Positions 17,186 through 27,900 of a stretch of 33,852 nt of DNA are shown one piece after another; positions within the stretch are counted from its first letter, which is position 1; every line of letters begins with the position of its first letter. The position numbers were made by a program, and so were the translations under genes. The stretch is from Rhizobiaceae bacterium (lineage in GTDB: Bacteria; Pseudomonadota; Alphaproteobacteria; Rhizobiales; Rhizobiaceae), in NCBI GenBank assembly GCA_017644105.1, contig JAEPMD010000036.1, positions 1-33,852 of the forward strand, in the 5' to 3' direction. The notes under the pieces were generated by a model. That model ran no database searches, had not been told where the DNA came from, and saw only the letters and a program-made list of their open reading frames with translations.

Positions 17186-17203
17186 GACAAGGGCATATGG
17201 AAT

Positions 17204-17734
17204 ATGGCTGTACGTTGGTACATTGTTCACGCTTACTCAAATTTTGAGAAAAAAGTTGCGGAATCAATCGAAGAGCAGGCTCGCCAAAAAGGCTTGAGCC
17301 ATCACTTCGAGCAGATTCTTGTGCCTGTTGAAAAAACAGTTGAGATACGTCGTGGCCGCAAGGTTGATGCAGAACGCAAGTTTTTCCCAGGCTATGTGAT
17401 GGTGCGTGCCAATTTGACTGACGCCGTTCATAACTTGATCAAGAATACACCAAAAGTCACTGGCTTTTTGGGTGGTGACGGTAAACCAGTTCCGATCCCT
17501 GATCGCGAAGCTGAGCAAATCCTCATGCAAGTGCAAGAGGGTGTGGATCGTCCAAAACCATCTGTCATGTTTGATGTTGGTGAACAAGTTCGCGTATCTG
17601 ACGGACCATTTGCTTCCTTTAACGGTGTTGTTCAGGAAGTTGATGAAGAGCGTTCAAGACTTAAAGTGGAAGTTTCGATCTTTGGTCGTGCAACACCTGT
17701 TGAGCTTGAATACGGTCAGGTCGAAAAAGTTTAA
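17204..17734 (+). CDS. nusG: Transcription termination/antitermination factor NusG
   Basis: NusG binds the RpoC clamp helices through its N-terminal domain and Rho or ribosomal protein S10 through its KOW domain, linking transcription with translation. The 176-aa product has the NGN domain (RWYIVHAYSNFEKKVAESI, then RKFFPGYVMVRANL, then TPKVTGFLGGDGKPVPI) and a C-terminal KOW domain (VSDGPFASFNGVVQEVDEER and following). Length and order are normal. It is co-transcribed with secE and precedes the ribosomal-protein genes. Confidence 0.97.
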   Translation: MAVRWYIVHAYSNFEKKVAESIEEQARQKGLSHHFEQILVPVEKTVEIRRGRKVDAERKFFPGYVMVRANLTDAVHNLIKNTPKVTGFLGGDGKPVPIPDREAEQILMQVQEGVDRPKPSVMFDVGEQVRVSDGPFASFNGVVQEVDEERSRLKVEVSIFGRATPVELEYGQVEKV

Positions 17735-17902
17735 TATCAGTTCGCTGATATTTAAGTCCCTCTTTAGGGAGGGCAAATTCGCGTGGTAGGCGCATCTAGT
17801 CTAGCCGGTTAGGTAAACCGCACCACGCAACCGCAGCCGCTGATTTGAGAATTCGGATCGGCACAATGACCGAAAGGTCACATAAAAGAAGGCAGAGCTA
17901 CT
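17733..17902 (+). promoter_or_regulatory. Structured nusG-rplK intergenic leader
   Basis: Several stem-loops follow one another. AATATCAG / CTGATATT (17733-17752) is a perfect 8-bp stem with a TTCG loop that includes the nusG stop codon. TCCCT / AGGGA (17757-17770) has a 4-base loop. GCGTGGT / ACCACGC (17781-17828) encloses CGGTT / AACCG (17806-17820). TGACC / GGTCA with a GAAA tetraloop (17867-17880) sits just before the rplK ribosome-binding site. None has a T-tract. In E. coli, L1 represses the L11-L1 operon by binding the leader, and the larger stem is a candidate for the same role. Confidence 0.5.
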
Positions 17903-18331
17903 ATGGCTAAGAAAATTGCTGGTGTGTTGAAATTGCAGGTTCCTGCAGGTTCAGCAAACCCATCACCTCCGATTGGTCCTGCATTGGGTCAACGTGGTAT
18001 TAACATCATGGAATTCTGTAAGGCATTTAATGCTGCAACAGGTGAAATGGAAAAAGGTGCACCAATTCCGTGCGCGATCACATATTACCAAGACAAGTCT
18101 TTCACTTTCAAAATGAAGCAGCCACCAATGAGCTACTTGATTAAGAAAGAAGCTGGTTTGAAATCTGGTTCAACAGAGCCTGGTAAATCAATTGTTGCGA
18201 GCCTCTCACAAGATCAGCTTCGTTCAATTGCTGAAGCAAAAATGAAAGACCTTAACGCTGCTGATATCGAAGGCGCTATGCAAATGGTTGCTGGTTCTGC
18301 ACGTTCAATGGGTATTGAGGTCAAAGGGTAA
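17903..18331 (+). CDS. rplK: 50S ribosomal protein L11
   Basis: L11 is part of the GTPase-associated centre of the 50S subunit and is needed for stringent-response signalling. The 142-aa product has the conserved N-terminal block [34 protein letters not shown], the [15 protein letters not shown] strand, and the rRNA-binding C-terminus ([20 protein letters not shown], then [10 protein letters not shown]). The start ATG follows a modest AAGG. rplA begins four bases after its stop. Confidence 0.97.
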   Translation: MAKKIAGVLKLQVPAGSANPSPPIGPALGQRGINIMEFCKAFNAATGEMEKGAPIPCAITYYQDKSFTFKMKQPPMSYLIKKEAGLKSGSTEPGKSIVASLSQDQLRSIAEAKMKDLNAADIEGAMQMVAGSARSMGIEVKG

Positions 18332-18335
18332 TATC

Positions 18336-19034
18336 ATGGCTAAAATCGGAAAACGTGTAAAAAAGAATATCGAAGGTCTTGATCGTGATGCATTGCACAC
18401 AGCTGAAGCTGCAGTTGCTGCAGTTAAAGAGCGCGCAAATGCTAAATTTGACGAGACAATTGAAATCTCAATGAATTTGGGTGTTGATCCTCGCCACGCT
18501 GACCAAATGGTTCGCGGTGTTGTAGATCTTCCATCAGGTACAGGCCGTTCAGTGCGTGTTGGCGTGTTTGCGCGCGATGCGAAAGCTGAAGAAGCTAAAG
18601 CTGCTGGTGCTGACGTTGTTGGCGCAGAAGATCTTGTTGCTGAAGTTCAAGCAGGCAATATCAACTTCGATCGTTGTATTGCAACACCAGACATGATGCC
18701 ACTTGTTGGTCGTTTGGGTAAAGTTCTTGGTCCTCGCGGCATGATGCCAAACCCAAAAGTTGGCACAGTGACTATGGATGTTAAAGCAGCTGTTGAAGCT
18801 TCTAAAGGCGGTGCTGTTGAGTTCCGTGTTGAGAAAGCTGGCATCGTGCATGCAGGTATTGGTAAAGCATCATTTGATGAGGCTGCGATCCTTGCAAACC
18901 TAAAAGCATTTGTTGCTGCTGTAAACAAAGCAAAGCCTTCTGGCTCTAAAGGTGTTTATGTGAAGCGTGTTTCATTGTCATCGACAATGGGCCCAGGCTT
19001 TAAAATCGACACTGCCAGCGCGATGGCTGAGTAA
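18336..19034 (+). CDS. rplA: 50S ribosomal protein L1
   Basis: L1 forms the mobile L1 stalk that releases E-site tRNA; in many bacteria it also represses its own operon by binding the L11 leader mRNA. The 232-aa product has the family motifs [57 protein letters not shown] and the final [17 protein letters not shown]. The frame is open upstream of rplK's end, but the true start is ATG at 18336, four bases after the rplK stop with GGGT before it, giving the standard [11 protein letters not shown]-terminus. Confidence 0.97.
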   Translation: MAKIGKRVKKNIEGLDRDALHTAEAAVAAVKERANAKFDETIEISMNLGVDPRHADQMVRGVVDLPSGTGRSVRVGVFARDAKAEEAKAAGADVVGAEDLVAEVQAGNINFDRCIATPDMMPLVGRLGKVLGPRGMMPNPKVGTVTMDVKAAVEASKGGAVEFRVEKAGIVHAGIGKASFDEAAILANLKAFVAAVNKAKPSGSKGVYVKRVSLSSTMGPGFKIDTASAMAE

Positions 19035-19397
19035 AAAGAATTTGATCCAACATTAAGGTGTGGATCGTAAAAGAATTTTGGCCAATCTGATTTGGTTGGC
19101 CAAAACAGTCCAAAGGAAGACAAATGTTGGAATTTGGGCGCCCTGTCCGAGATTGTGGGCGATGAACTCAGGTTCGTCTTAAAATTCGCCGGCATGAGAT
19201 GGGTAAGAGATGAAATTTCGTGGGAAACCACACAATTTCGGATCGAACCTTGCACTGCCTTCACTTGTAATGAGCTTTTTCATTGCGGGTAAGGGGACAG
19301 GATCCTCAACGTCGATTGTGGATCATTTTGGTTCTCAATTGGCAAAGGCAAACCCGGTAAGCGTCACATATGTGATCTTACTAACTGGAGAACGTAA
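19035..19397 (+). promoter_or_regulatory. rplA-rplJ intergenic region with candidate L10 leader
   Basis: The 363-base gap has no convincing gene; the short open frames in it lack family features. A perfect 10-bp inverted repeat, TTTTGGCCAA / TTGGCCAAAA with a 10-base loop (19076-19105), and a smaller GATCCA / TGGATC pair (19044-19066) follow rplA, neither with a T-tract. Nearer rplJ, CTT-GT-AATGA (19264-19273) can pair with TCATT-GCGGGT-AAG (19280-19293). This is a hairpin with an asymmetric internal loop of the general kind bound by L10. In E. coli the L10-L12 complex represses rplJL through such a leader; equivalence here is inferred. Confidence 0.5.
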
Positions 19398-19919
19398 GTG
19401 GATAGAGCGGAAAAACGCGAATTCGTTACAGAACTGAACGGCGTCTTTAAAGAAGCCGGTTCCGTTGTTGTAGCCCACTATGCGGGTCTAACAGTTGCGC
19501 AAATGAGCGATCTTCGCACAAAAATGCGCGTAGCTGGTGGCACCGTTAAAGTCGCGAAAAACAGCCTGGCCAAAATTGCGCTTCAGGGAACGGAGTCGGA
19601 AGGGATCTCAGATCTTTTCTCCGGAATGACAGTCTTAGCTTATAGCGAAGATCCTGTTGTTGCTCCAAAGGTAGCCGTCGAATTTGCGAAGGCCAACAAA
19701 AATCTTGTTGTTCTTGGCGGTGCGATGGGCGCCACAGTACTAGATGAGAATGGTGTTAAATCGCTTGCGACTATGCCTTCTCTTGATGAGCTACGCGGTA
19801 AGTTGATTGGTATGATTTCTACACCAGCAACACGTGTTGCAACTGTTGTTGCAGCGCCTGCTACGCAAATCGCTCGTGTGCTTAGTGCTAAATCCCAGAA
19901 GGATGATGCGGCTGCATAG
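19398..19919 (+). CDS. rplJ: 50S ribosomal protein L10
   Basis: L10 anchors the L7/L12 dimers to the ribosome stalk. The 173-aa product shows [55 protein letters not shown], and a C-terminal helix region for L12 docking ([20 protein letters not shown]). The start codon is GTG at 19398, with GGAG seven bases before it. The codon choice looks less biased than in the neighbouring rplL. It lies 60 bases upstream of rplL. Confidence 0.96.
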   Translation: MDRAEKREFVTELNGVFKEAGSVVVAHYAGLTVAQMSDLRTKMRVAGGTVKVAKNSLAKIALQGTESEGISDLFSGMTVLAYSEDPVVAPKVAVEFAKANKNLVVLGGAMGATVLDENGVKSLATMPSLDELRGKLIGMISTPATRVATVVAAPATQIARVLSAKSQKDDAAA

Positions 19920-19979
19920 GCAGTTTTCGTCTTCAAAAATATTAAAACCGGTTCGAACCGAAATTAAAGGATGTTAAAA

Positions 19980-20354
19980 ATGGCTGATCTTGCCAAACTA
20001 GTTGAAGAACTATCAAAACTAACAGTATTGGAAGCTGCTGAGCTTTCTAAAATGCTTGAAGAAGAGTGGGGCGTTTCTGCTGCTGCTCCTGCGGCTGTTG
20101 CCGTTGCTGGTGCTGCACCTGCTGGCGAAGCTGCTGAAGAGAAAACAGAATTTGACGTTGTTCTTGCTGAAGCAGGTTCAAACAAAATCGCTGTTATTAA
20201 AGAAGTCCGCGGCCTAACAGGTCTTGGTCTTAAAGAAGCTAAAGAACTTGTTGAGAGCGCTCCAAAGGCAATCAAAGAAGCAATTTCTAAAGGCGAAGCT
20301 GAAGAAATCGCGAAAAAGCTTGAAGAAGCTGGCGCGAAAGCTGAAGTTAAGTAA
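19980..20354 (+). CDS. rplL: 50S ribosomal protein L7/L12
   Basis: The multi-copy stalk protein that recruits translation factors. The 124-aa product has the N-terminal dimerisation region ([20 protein letters not shown]), an Ala-rich hinge (about residues 35-53), and the conserved C-terminal domain ([20 protein letters not shown], then [18 protein letters not shown]). An in-frame ATG at 19971 overlaps the AAAGGA ribosome-binding site, so the start is ATG at 19980. Codon use is strongly biased to few codons (GCT, GAA, AAA), as expected for very high expression. Confidence 0.97.
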   Translation: MADLAKLVEELSKLTVLEAAELSKMLEEEWGVSAAAPAAVAVAGAAPAGEAAEEKTEFDVVLAEAGSNKIAVIKEVRGLTGLGLKEAKELVESAPKAIKEAISKGEAEEIAKKLEEAGAKAEVK

Positions 20355-20366
20355 GTTATGTATTAT

Positions 20367-20396
20367 GCGTGGAGGCGATTCGTTTCGCCTCCATGC
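20367..20396 (+). other. Stem-loop downstream of rplL
   Basis: GCGTGGAGGCGA and TCGCCTCCATGC pair over 12 bp with one G-U, around loop TTCGTT. It lies 12 bases after the rplL stop and is followed by AATTATTG rather than a T-tract. In E. coli the rplL-rpoB gap holds an attenuator and an RNase III site. This stem may similarly lower read-through or set the 3' end of the rplL message. Confidence 0.6.
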
Positions 20397-20415
20397 AATT
20401 ATTGCGAGCGAAACT

Positions 20416-20451
20416 ATTACCCAAGTAGCTGAAAATAGCTGCTTGGGTAAT
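20416..20451 (+). other. Long stem-loop in the rplL-rpoB gap
   Basis: ATTACCCAAGTAGCT and AGCTGCTTGGGTAAT pair over 15 bp with a single G-U, around loop GAAAAT. It is one of the longest near-perfect stems in the window, 19 bases after the previous stem. No T-tract follows. Its length suits an RNase III processing site or an attenuator that tunes rpoBC against the r-protein genes. The remaining bases to rpoB (20452-20593) show no gene. Confidence 0.62.
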
Positions 20452-20593
20452 GGGTTCTCTAAGGTAGGCCGGGAAAGCTTGGTTTAAGCGTCCAGATTGG
20501 TCACCAGCGTGTGGAATTCTCGATAGACGGTGTTCGCTTGGCCAGCGAGATTGCCGTCATGTTCAGGCTAGACAACATGCAAAAGGAGCGGCG

Positions 20594-23500
20594 ATGGCTG
20601 AGAAGCTTTCCTTCAATGGTCGCAGACGCGTTCGTAAATTTTTTGGTAAAATCCCTGAAGTTGCTGAGATGCCAAACCTCATTGAGGTTCAAATGTCATC
20701 TTATGACCAATTCCTTATGGTTGAAGAACCAGAGGGTGGTCGTGGCGACGAAGGTCTACAGGCAGTTTTCAAATCGGTTTTCCCGATTGAAGACTTTTCA
20801 GGTGCAGCGAGACTTGAATTCGTTTCCTACGAATTTGAGGCGCCTAAATTTGACACAGAAGAGTGCCGTCAGCGCGATCTGACTTATTCTGCACCTCTAA
20901 AAGTCACATTACGTTTGATTGTGTTTGATATCGATGAAGATACAGGCGCAAAATCGGTTAAGGATATCAAAGAGCAAAACGTCTATATGGGCGACATGCC
21001 ATTGATGACTGGCAATGGTACATTCATTGTGAACGGCACCGAGCGTGTGATCGTATCACAAATGCACCGTTCTCCTGGCGTATTCTTCGATCATGACAAA
21101 GGCAAAAGCCATTCATCTGGTAAATTGCTCTTTGCTGCTCGTGTTATTCCTTACCGTGGTTCATGGCTGGATATCGAGTTTGACGCAAAAGATATCGTGC
21201 ATGCACGTATCGACCGTCGTCGTAAAATCCCTGCAACATCATTGTTGATGGCGCTTGGTTTGGATCCTGAAGAAATTCTTGAATTCTTCTACACCAAATC
21301 AGCTTTCTCACGTGATGGTGAAAACTGGCGCATTCCATTTAATGGTGACGCGCTTAAGGGCACAAAAGCTTCTGCTGATCTGATCGATGCGGATAGTGGT
21401 GAAGTTATCGTTGAAAACGGTAAGAAAATCACACCACGTCTTCTAAAGCAGTTGAACGAAAAAGGTATCAGTGCGGTTCGTGCAACAGATGAAGATCTTT
21501 ACGGTCGTTATGTTGCTGAAGACATGGTCAACATGGAAACTGGTGAGATTTATCTCGAAGCCGGTGACGAGCTTGATGAGAAAACGCTTCCGATCCTTAT
21601 CGAAGCTGGTTTCTCTGAATTGCCAATTCTTGACATTGATCACATCAATGTTGGCTCTTACATGCGCAACACATTGGCTGCGGATAAGAACCAAAGTCGT
21701 CAAGATGCGTTGTTTGATATTTATCGCGTCATGCGTCCTGGTGAGCCACCGACAATGGAATCAGCTGAAGCAATGTTTAACTCATTGTTCTTCGATTCAG
21801 AGCGTTACGATTTGTCTTCCGTTGGCCGCGTGAAGATGAATATGCGCCTTGATCTGGATGCTGAAGACACAGTTCGCGTGCTTCGCAAAGAAGACATCAT
21901 GGCTGTGGTCAAAACGCTTGTTGAATTGCGTGATGGCAAAGGCGAAATTGATGACATTGATAACTTGGGCAACCGTCGTGTTCGCTCAGTTGGTGAATTG
22001 ATGGAAAATCAATACCGCTTGGGTCTGCTTCGCATGGAGCGCGCCATTAAAGAGCGTATGTCATCCATTGAGATCGATACAGTGATGCCACAGGACTTGA
22101 TCAATGCGAAACCAGCTGCTGCTGCGGTTCGCGAGTTCTTCGGTTCATCTCAGTTGTCACAGTTCATGGACCAAGTGAACCCATTGTCAGAGATTACGCA
22201 TAAGCGTCGTTTGTCTGCGCTTGGGCCAGGTGGTCTAACACGTGAGCGTGCTGGCTTTGAAGTCCGTGACGTGCATCCAACACACTATGGTCGTATCTGT
22301 CCGATTGAAACACCGGAAGGTCCGAACATCGGTTTGATCAACTCATTGGCAACATTTGCGCGTGTCAACAAATATGGCTTCATCGAAAGTCCATATCGTA
22401 AAGTTGTCGACGGCCGGGTGACCAATGATGTGGTTTATCTTTCCGCAATGGAAGAAGCCAAATATCGTGTGGGCCAGGCGAATGCTGAAGTGGCTGAAGA
22501 CGGCGCGATCGTCAATGATTTCGTGATCTGTCGTCACTCTGGTGATGTGATGATGGTACCGCGTGAAAATGTTGACCTTATGGACGTTTCGCCGAAGCAA
22601 TTGGTATCCGTTGCTGCAGCGCTTATTCCGTTCCTTGAAAACGATGATGCGAACCGTGCTTTGATGGGTTCAAACATGCAACGTCAGGCCGTGCCTCTAC
22701 TCAGAGCGGAAGCTCCATTTGTGGGTACGGGTATGGAGCCGATTGTGGCCTCTGACTCTGGTGCTGCGATTGGTGCACGCCGTGGCGGTGTTGTGGATCA
22801 GGTTGATGCGACGCGTATCGTTATTCGCGCCACTGAAGATCTGGATGCAACAAAGTCTGGTGTTGATATCTATCGTTTGCAGAAATATCAGCGTTCAAAC
22901 CAAAACACCTGTATCAACCAGCGTCCGCTTGTGACTGTTGGTGATGTGGTCAATAAAGGCGATATCCTTGCCGATGGTCCATCAACTGATCTTGGTGATT
23001 TGGCTCTTGGTCGTAACGCGCTCGTAGCGTTTATGCCCTGGAATGGTTATAACTTTGAGGATTCAATCCTACTTTCTGAGCGTATTGTGCGTGATGACGT
23101 ATTTACATCGATCCATATCGATGAATACGAAGTTATGGCACGTGATACTAAGCTTGGTCCTGAAGAGATCACACGTGATATTCCAAACGTTTCTGAAGAG
23201 GCTCTTAAGAACCTTGATGAAGCTGGTATCGTTTATATCGGTGCGGAAGTTAAGCCTGGTGATATCCTCGTAGGTAAGATCACACCTAAAGGCGAAAGCC
23301 CAATGACACCTGAAGAGAAATTGCTTCGTGCGATCTTCGGTGAAAAGGCATCTGACGTCCGTGATACTTCAATGCGTATGCCTCCTGGTGGTATCGGTAC
23401 TGTTGTGGAAGTGCGCGTCTTTAACCGTCATGGTGTTGAAAAAGACGAGCGTGCAATGGCGATCGAACGCGAAGAAATCGAACGTCTTGCAAAAGACCGT

Positions 23501-24739
23501 GATGATGAGCAGGCCATTTTGGACCGCAACATCTATTCACGTTTGTCCGATATGCTTGTTGGCAAATCTGCGATTGCAGGCCCTAAAGGCTTCAAAAAAG
23601 GTGCGGAAATCACCGAAGAAGCCATGGCTGAATATCCACGTTCTCAATGGTTCATGTTTGCTGTTGAAGACGAAAAAGCCCAAGGTGAAATCGAAGCTCT
23701 TCGTACACAATATGATGAGTCAAAATCTCGCCTAGAAGCTTTGTTCATGGACAAAGTTGAGAAAGTTCAACGTGGTGACGAAATGTTGCCAGGTGTGATG
23801 AAGATGGTCAAAGTCTTTGTTGCTGTGAAGCGTAAGATTCAGCCAGGTGATAAAATGGCTGGTCGTCACGGTAACAAAGGTGTTGTCTCTCGCATTTTGC
23901 CAAATGAAGATATGCCATTCCTCGAAGATGGTGAACATGTTGATGTGGTGCTCAACCCATTGGGTGTGCCATCGCGTATGAATGTGGGTCAGATTTTGGA
24001 AACACACCTTGGTTGGGCTTGTGCCGGCATGGGTAAGAAAATCGGCGAAATGCTCGATGCTTACCGCGCAGAGGGCAATATCGAACCACTTCGCGTGACA
24101 CTTGATAGTGTTATGGGAACCGGTCCAAAGGGCGACAGCATGGACAAATATGACGATGAGTCTGTTGTCCGTATGGCTGAACAGACAAAACGTGGCGTTT
24201 CAATTGCAACACCGGTGTTTGACGGTGCTGTCGAAAAAGACGTCAACGATATGCTCGTTAAGGCGGGTCTGCATGAATCTGGTCAAAGCCAGCTTTATGA
24301 TGGCCGTACTGGCGAAATGTTCGACCGTCCTGTGACTGTGGGCTACATTTACATGCTCAAATTGAACCACTTGGTGGACGATAAGATCCACGCGCGTTCA
24401 ATTGGTCCTTACTCACTTGTTACTCAGCAGCCACTTGGTGGTAAAGCTCAGTTCGGTGGTCAGCGCTTTGGTGAGATGGAAGTTTGGGCGCTTGAAGCTT
24501 ATGGCGCAGCGTATACGCTTCAGGAAATGCTCACTGTTAAATCCGATGACGTGGCGGGTCGTACAAAAGTATACGAAGCTATTGTCCGCGGAGATGACAC
24601 ATTCGAAGCCGGTATCCCAGAAAGCTTTAACGTTCTGGTCAAAGAGATGCGTTCTCTTGGTCTAAATGTTGAACTTGAAGATACACGTATCGAAGAGATC
24701 GAAGACGATACGGATGAACCAGCGGAGCCCGCTGAATAG
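20594..24739 (+). CDS. rpoB: DNA-directed RNA polymerase beta subunit
   Basis: Beta subunit of RNA polymerase, 1381 aa, the size usual in alphaproteobacteria. The rifampicin pocket is in [20 protein letters not shown] and [11 protein letters not shown], with D526, H536 and S541 at the places of E. coli D516, H526 and S531, so the wild-type, drug-sensitive residues are present. Other landmarks are [36 protein letters not shown], the [15 protein letters not shown] block, and the C-terminal [25 protein letters not shown] precedes the ATG. It ends in an acidic tail. rpoC follows after 180 bases. Confidence 0.98.
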   Translation: MAEKLSFNGRRRVRKFFGKIPEVAEMPNLIEVQMSSYDQFLMVEEPEGGRGDEGLQAVFKSVFPIEDFSGAARLEFVSYEFEAPKFDTEECRQRDLTYSAPLKVTLRLIVFDIDEDTGAKSVKDIKEQNVYMGDMPLMTGNGTFIVNGTERVIVSQMHRSPGVFFDHDKGKSHSSGKLLFAARVIPYRGSWLDIEFDAKDIVHARIDRRRKIPATSLLMALGLDPEEILEFFYTKSAFSRDGENWRIPFNGDALKGTKASADLIDADSGEVIVENGKKITPRLLKQLNEKGISAVRATDEDLYGRYVAEDMVNMETGEIYLEAGDELDEKTLPILIEAGFSELPILDIDHINVGSYMRNTLAADKNQSRQDALFDIYRVMRPGEPPTMESAEAMFNSLFFDSERYDLSSVGRVKMNMRLDLDAEDTVRVLRKEDIMAVVKTLVELRDGKGEIDDIDNLGNRRVRSVGELMENQYRLGLLRMERAIKERMSSIEIDTVMPQDLINAKPAAAAVREFFGSSQLSQFMDQVNPLSEITHKRRLSALGPGGLTRERAGFEVRDVHPTHYGRICPIETPEGPNIGLINSLATFARVNKYGFIESPYRKVVDGRVTNDVVYLSAMEEAKYRVGQANAEVAEDGAIVNDFVICRHSGDVMMVPRENVDLMDVSPKQLVSVAAALIPFLENDDANRALMGSNMQRQAVPLLRAEAPFVGTGMEPIVASDSGAAIGARRGGVVDQVDATRIVIRATEDLDATKSGVDIYRLQKYQRSNQNTCINQRPLVTVGDVVNKGDILADGPSTDLGDLALGRNALVAFMPWNGYNFEDSILLSERIVRDDVFTSIHIDEYEVMARDTKLGPEEITRDIPNVSEEALKNLDEAGIVYIGAEVKPGDILVGKITPKGESPMTPEEKLLRAIFGEKASDVRDTSMRMPPGGIGTVVEVRVFNRHGVEKDERAMAIEREEIERLAKDRDDEQAILDRNIYSRLSDMLVGKSAIAGPKGFKKGAEITEEAMAEYPRSQWFMFAVEDEKAQGEIEALRTQYDESKSRLEALFMDKVEKVQRGDEMLPGVMKMVKVFVAVKRKIQPGDKMAGRHGNKGVVSRILPNEDMPFLEDGEHVDVVLNPLGVPSRMNVGQILETHLGWACAGMGKKIGEMLDAYRAEGNIEPLRVTLDSVMGTGPKGDSMDKYDDESVVRMAEQTKRGVSIATPVFDGAVEKDVNDMLVKAGLHESGQSQLYDGRTGEMFDRPVTVGYIYMLKLNHLVDDKIHARSIGPYSLVTQQPLGGKAQFGGQRFGEMEVWALEAYGAAYTLQEMLTVKSDDVAGRTKVYEAIVRGDDTFEAGIPESFNVLVKEMRSLGLNVELEDTRIEEIEDDTDEPAEPAE

Positions 24740-24753
24740 TCCGAAGAATAAAA

Positions 24754-24784
24754 GTGTGGCGATGAAAACAACTTTTCGCCACAC
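24754..24784 (+). other. Stem-loop after rpoB
   Basis: GTGTGGCGA and TCGCCACAC form a perfect 9-bp stem with a 13-base loop, 14 bases after the rpoB stop. No T-tract follows. It is placed like the stem after rplL and may be a 3' stability or processing element between rpoB and rpoC. Confidence 0.55.
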
Positions 24785-24849
24785 ACATTCATCATTGTTC
24801 ACTTAGTAAGTTTAGTGGGCGAGGGCCGTTTTCGGTCGTTAGGATTTAC

Positions 24850-24904
24850 GCAACAATGAAGGCCATGAGTTGAGGCCAATTGTTGTAAAACGGGGCAGAG
24901 CCCC
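24850..24904 (+). other. rpoC leader stem-loops
   Basis: CAACAAT (24851-24857) pairs with ATTGTTG (24879-24885) and encloses a GGCC / GGCC pair (24861-24864 with 24874-24877), giving a two-step stem. Six bases later GGGGC / GCCCC (24892-24904) forms a 5-bp stem with an AGA loop, immediately before the AAGGAGA ribosome-binding site of rpoC. Such placement could modulate rpoC translation initiation. Confidence 0.45.
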
Positions 24905-24919
24905 ACGAAGGAGACATAC

Positions 24920-27900
24920 ATGAACCAAGAGGTCATGAATCTTTTCAATCCAGCAGCGCCAGCGCAAACCTTTGACTCAATCCGTATCTCAATTGCGAGC
25001 CCGGAAAAAATCTTGTCATGGTCGTTCGGCGAAATTAAAAAGCCAGAAACCATCAACTATCGTACGTTTAAGCCTGAGCGCGATGGTTTGTTCTGTGCAC
25101 GTATCTTTGGACCAATCAAAGATTACGAATGTTTGTGCGGTAAATATAAGCGCATGAAATATAAAGGCGTTATCTGTGAGAAGTGTGGTGTTGAAGTCAC
25201 GCTTGCTCGTGTGCGCCGTGAACGTATGGGCCACATTGAGCTTGCAGCTCCTGTGGCACACATCTGGTTCCTAAAATCACTTCCAAGCCGTATCGCAACA
25301 TTGCTTGATATGACTTTGAAAGATATCGAACGCGTTCTTTATTTCGAAAACTACATCGTGACCGAGCCAGGTTTGACTTCTTTGGGTGAGCAGCAATTGC
25401 TCTCTGAAGAAGAATATATGCTGGCTGTTGACGAGTTTGGTGAAGATACATTTACAGCCATGATTGGTGCGGAAGCGATCTTTGAGCTTCTTGCGTCAAT
25501 GGATCTAAACGATGTTGCAGGTCAACTTCGTGCAGATTTGGCTGAGACAACGTCTGAGCTTAAGACTAAAAAGTTCATGAAGCGTTTGAAAGTTGTTGAG
25601 AATTTCATTGAATCAGGCAACCGTCCGGAATGGATGATCCTAAAAATCGTTCCTGTGATCCCACCGGATTTGCGTCCATTGGTGCCACTCGATGGTGGTC
25701 GTTTTGCGACGTCTGATTTGAACGATCTTTATCGTCGTGTGATCAACCGTAACAATCGTCTAAAGCGTCTGATCGAACTTCGTGCGCCTGGCATCATCAT
25801 CAGAAACGAAAAGCGTATGCTTCAAGAATCTGTTGATGCATTGTTTGACAATGGCCGTCGCGGTCGTGTGATCACTGGTGCGAATAAGCGTCCGCTAAAA
25901 TCTTTGTCAGATATGCTCAAAGGTAAGCAAGGCCGTTTCCGTCAGAACTTGCTTGGTAAGCGTGTTGATTATTCTGGTCGTTCTGTGATCGTGTCTGGTC
26001 CTGAATTGAAACTTCACCAGTGTGGTCTTCCTAAGAAGATGGCTTTGGAATTGTTCAAGCCGTTTATCTATGCACGTCTTGATGCCAAAGGCTTCTCTTC
26101 AACTGTGAAACAGGCCAAGAAATTGGTGGAGAAAGAAAAGCCAGAAGTTTGGGATATCTTGGATGAAGTAATTCGTGAGCATCCGGTTCTTCTCAACCGT
26201 GCGCCAACGCTTCACCGCTTGGGTATTCAAGCATTTGAGCCAACATTGGTTGAAGGTAAAGCGATCCAGCTTCATCCGCTTGTATGTACAGCGTTTAACG
26301 CTGACTTTGACGGTGACCAAATGGCGGTTCACGTCCCATTGTCACTTGAAGCTCAGCTCGAAGCACGTGTGTTGATGATGTCAACGAACAACATCTTGCA
26401 CCCAGCCAATGGTCAGCCGATCATTGTGCCGTCGCAGGATATGGTTCTTGGTCTTTATTACCTATCTCTGATGAACCAGAATGAGCCTGGTGAAGACATG
26501 ATCTTCTCAGATATGGGTGAATTGCACCACGCACTTGATAATGGCATCGTGACACTTCATGCGAAGGTTAAAGGTCGTTTCAAAACGGTTGATGAAGAGG
26601 GTAATCCTGTTTCAGAAATTTACGAAACTACACCTGGCCGTATGATTGTTGGTGAGCTTCTTCCAAAGAATGCAAAAGTCTCATTTGACATTTGTAACCA
26701 GGAATTGACGAAGAAAAACATCTCGAAAATGATCGATAATGTTTATCGTCACTGTGGTCAAAAAGAAGCGGTTATCTTCTGTGACCGTATCATGCAGCTT
26801 GGCTTTAAACATGCTTGTATGGCTGGTATTTCCTTCGGTAAAGATGACATGGTCATTCCTGAATCTAAGAAGAAAATCATCTCTGACACTGAAACAATGG
26901 TTCAGGATTACGAGCAGCAATATAATGACGGTTTGATCACTCAAGGTGAAAAATACAACAAAGTCATTGATGTTTGGGGTAAAGCCAACGAAAAACTCAC
27001 TGAAGAGATGATGGATCTCCTGAAAGCAGTTGAGTTTGATGATGAGGGTCGTCAGAAGCAGATCAACTCGATCTACATGATGAGCCACTCAGGTGCGCGT
27101 GGTTCTGTGAACCAGATGCGTCAGCTAGGCGGTATGCGTGGTTTGATGGCTAAACCTTCTGGTGAGATCATTGAAACTCCAATCATCTCAAACTTTAAAG
27201 AAGGTCTGACCGTGAACGAGTACTTTAACTCCACGCACGGTGCCCGTAAGGGTCTTGCAGATACGGCTTTGAAAACCGCGAACTCAGGTTATCTGACACG
27301 TCGCTTGGTTGATGTTGCGCAAGATTGCATCATCACACAAGAAGATTGTGGCACTGATAAAGGCTTGACTATGACACCGATCGTTGATGCGGGTCAGGTT
27401 GTGGCGCCTATCGGTCAACGTGTCTTGGGTCGCACGATCCTCGTGGATGTCATGGATCCATCTGATGGTTCTGTTCTTATCCCAGCCGGCCGTATGGTTG
27501 ACGAAGCGGATGTTGTTAAAATTGAAGCAGCTGGCATTCAGTCCATTCAAATCCGCTCAGCGCTAACTTGTGAATTGCAAAACGGTATTTGCGGCACATG
27601 TTACGGTCGTGACCTTGCACGTGGTACAAAAGCCAATATGGGTGAAGCTGTCGGTGTTATCGCAGCGCAATCCATTGGTGAGCCTGGTACACAGCTTACC
27701 ATGCGTACATTCCACTTGGGTGGTACTGCGACAGTGGTGGATTCATCTTACATCGAAGCTTCTTATGAAGGTTCAATTAAGATGAAAAACCGCAACATGG
27801 TTCGCCACAAAGATGGTCACTTGGTTGCAATGGGTCGTAACATGTCTATCCAGATCTTGGATGAGACAGGTGCGGAACGTTCATCACAGCGTGTGTCTTA

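Noticed and set aside
19076-19105. Terminator after rplA
   Set aside because: The palindrome is followed by CAGTCC with no T-tract; a bidirectional terminator is not supported.
19092-19437. Short open frames in the rplA-rplJ gap
   Set aside because: Two overlapping frames without ribosome-binding sites or conserved features; the region is better read as an RNA leader.
20367-20396. Rho-independent terminator after rplL
   Set aside because: The stem is strong but AATTATTG follows, not a T-tract, so it is listed as a stem-loop only.
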